Below are positions 63,802 through 64,000 of a DNA stretch of 64,000 bases, piece by piece. Under the pieces are notes generated by a model that saw nothing but the letters and a program-made list of their open reading frames with translations, was not told the origin of the DNA and did no database searches. The stretch comes from Parapristionchus giblindavisi. Its lineage: Eukaryota; Nematoda; Chromadorea; Rhabditida; Diplogasteridae. The translations under genes were made by a program, and so were the position numbers. How positions within the stretch are numbered: position 1 is the stretch's first letter; every line of letters starts with the position of its first letter. The stretch lies in contig CALSFV010000082.1 in assembly GCA_943737045.1 (NCBI GenBank), positions 186,001-250,000 of the forward strand, read 5' to 3'.

Positions 63802-64000
63802 AGGGACAGAGATTTCTGATCACTGCAGCTTTTTATACTCGAATCCTTGATTATAAATTAATTAGATTTTGATTAAATCAATTTATCGATTAAACTAAAT
63901 TAGATTATAATTAAGCCATTAATCCTCTGTAATTTTAGTTTAGATTTTAGAAATATTTTGCACGCCTTCAAATATTTCATGCACTAACGAGGAAATTGGC

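Overview
The window is nuclear DNA of a nematode. Protein genes are cut into many small exons with GT-AG introns, a Srv/Srg-type chemoreceptor gene is present, a trans-splice-like acceptor lies 8 nt upstream of one start codon, and a Tc5-type transposon relic is flanked by TAA. The very high intron density (31 coding exons for an 888-residue protein) suggests a diplogastrid-like rhabditid, but this placement is an inference. About 6% of the window is coding; most of the rest is introns filled with transposable elements, MITEs and simple repeats.

Layout. (1) 1-2837: no gene seen, one MITE with a long C-run. (2) 2838-11553, minus strand: an endosulfine/ARPP19 (ENSA) gene, five exons, 168 codons, with a complete gag-only LTR retrotransposon (4548-8288) in its last intron. 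(3) 12766-18586, plus strand, divergent from ENSA: a TMEM98 orthologue, six exons, 289 codons. (4) 21005-59246, plus strand: EFL1/EFTUD1, the GTPase that with SBDS releases eIF6 from 60S subunits, 31 exons spread over 38 kb. Its first intron holds a Tc5-like element. Later introns hold three more long-inverted-repeat elements, a 2.2-kb foldback and many MITEs. (5) 40272-42728, minus strand, inside EFL1 intron 16: a complete ten-exon 7TM chemoreceptor gene of 320 codons. (6) 59247-64000: no gene seen; CT/GA-rich repeats, a 39-bp minisatellite and MITEs.

All four host gene models were assembled by hand from the sequence. In each the reading frame is continuous across every proposed GT-AG junction from ATG to stop, which is strong internal support. 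Names rest on recognised motifs: FDSGDY and the PKA site for ENSA; G1-G4 motifs and the C-terminal EFL1 signature; the N-terminal anchor and core for TMEM98. No database search was run.

The most unusual material is mobile. Several MITE families with unrelated interiors share CATA...TATG ends and exact 8-bp target duplications, suggesting mobilisation by one hAT-like transposase. Two long-TIR elements with unrelated ends carry related small proteins that resemble no transposase I know. tRNA-like A/B-box sequences sit in both terminal repeats of three DNA elements. An intact gag-only LTR element with matching LTRs appears to be a very recent insertion.
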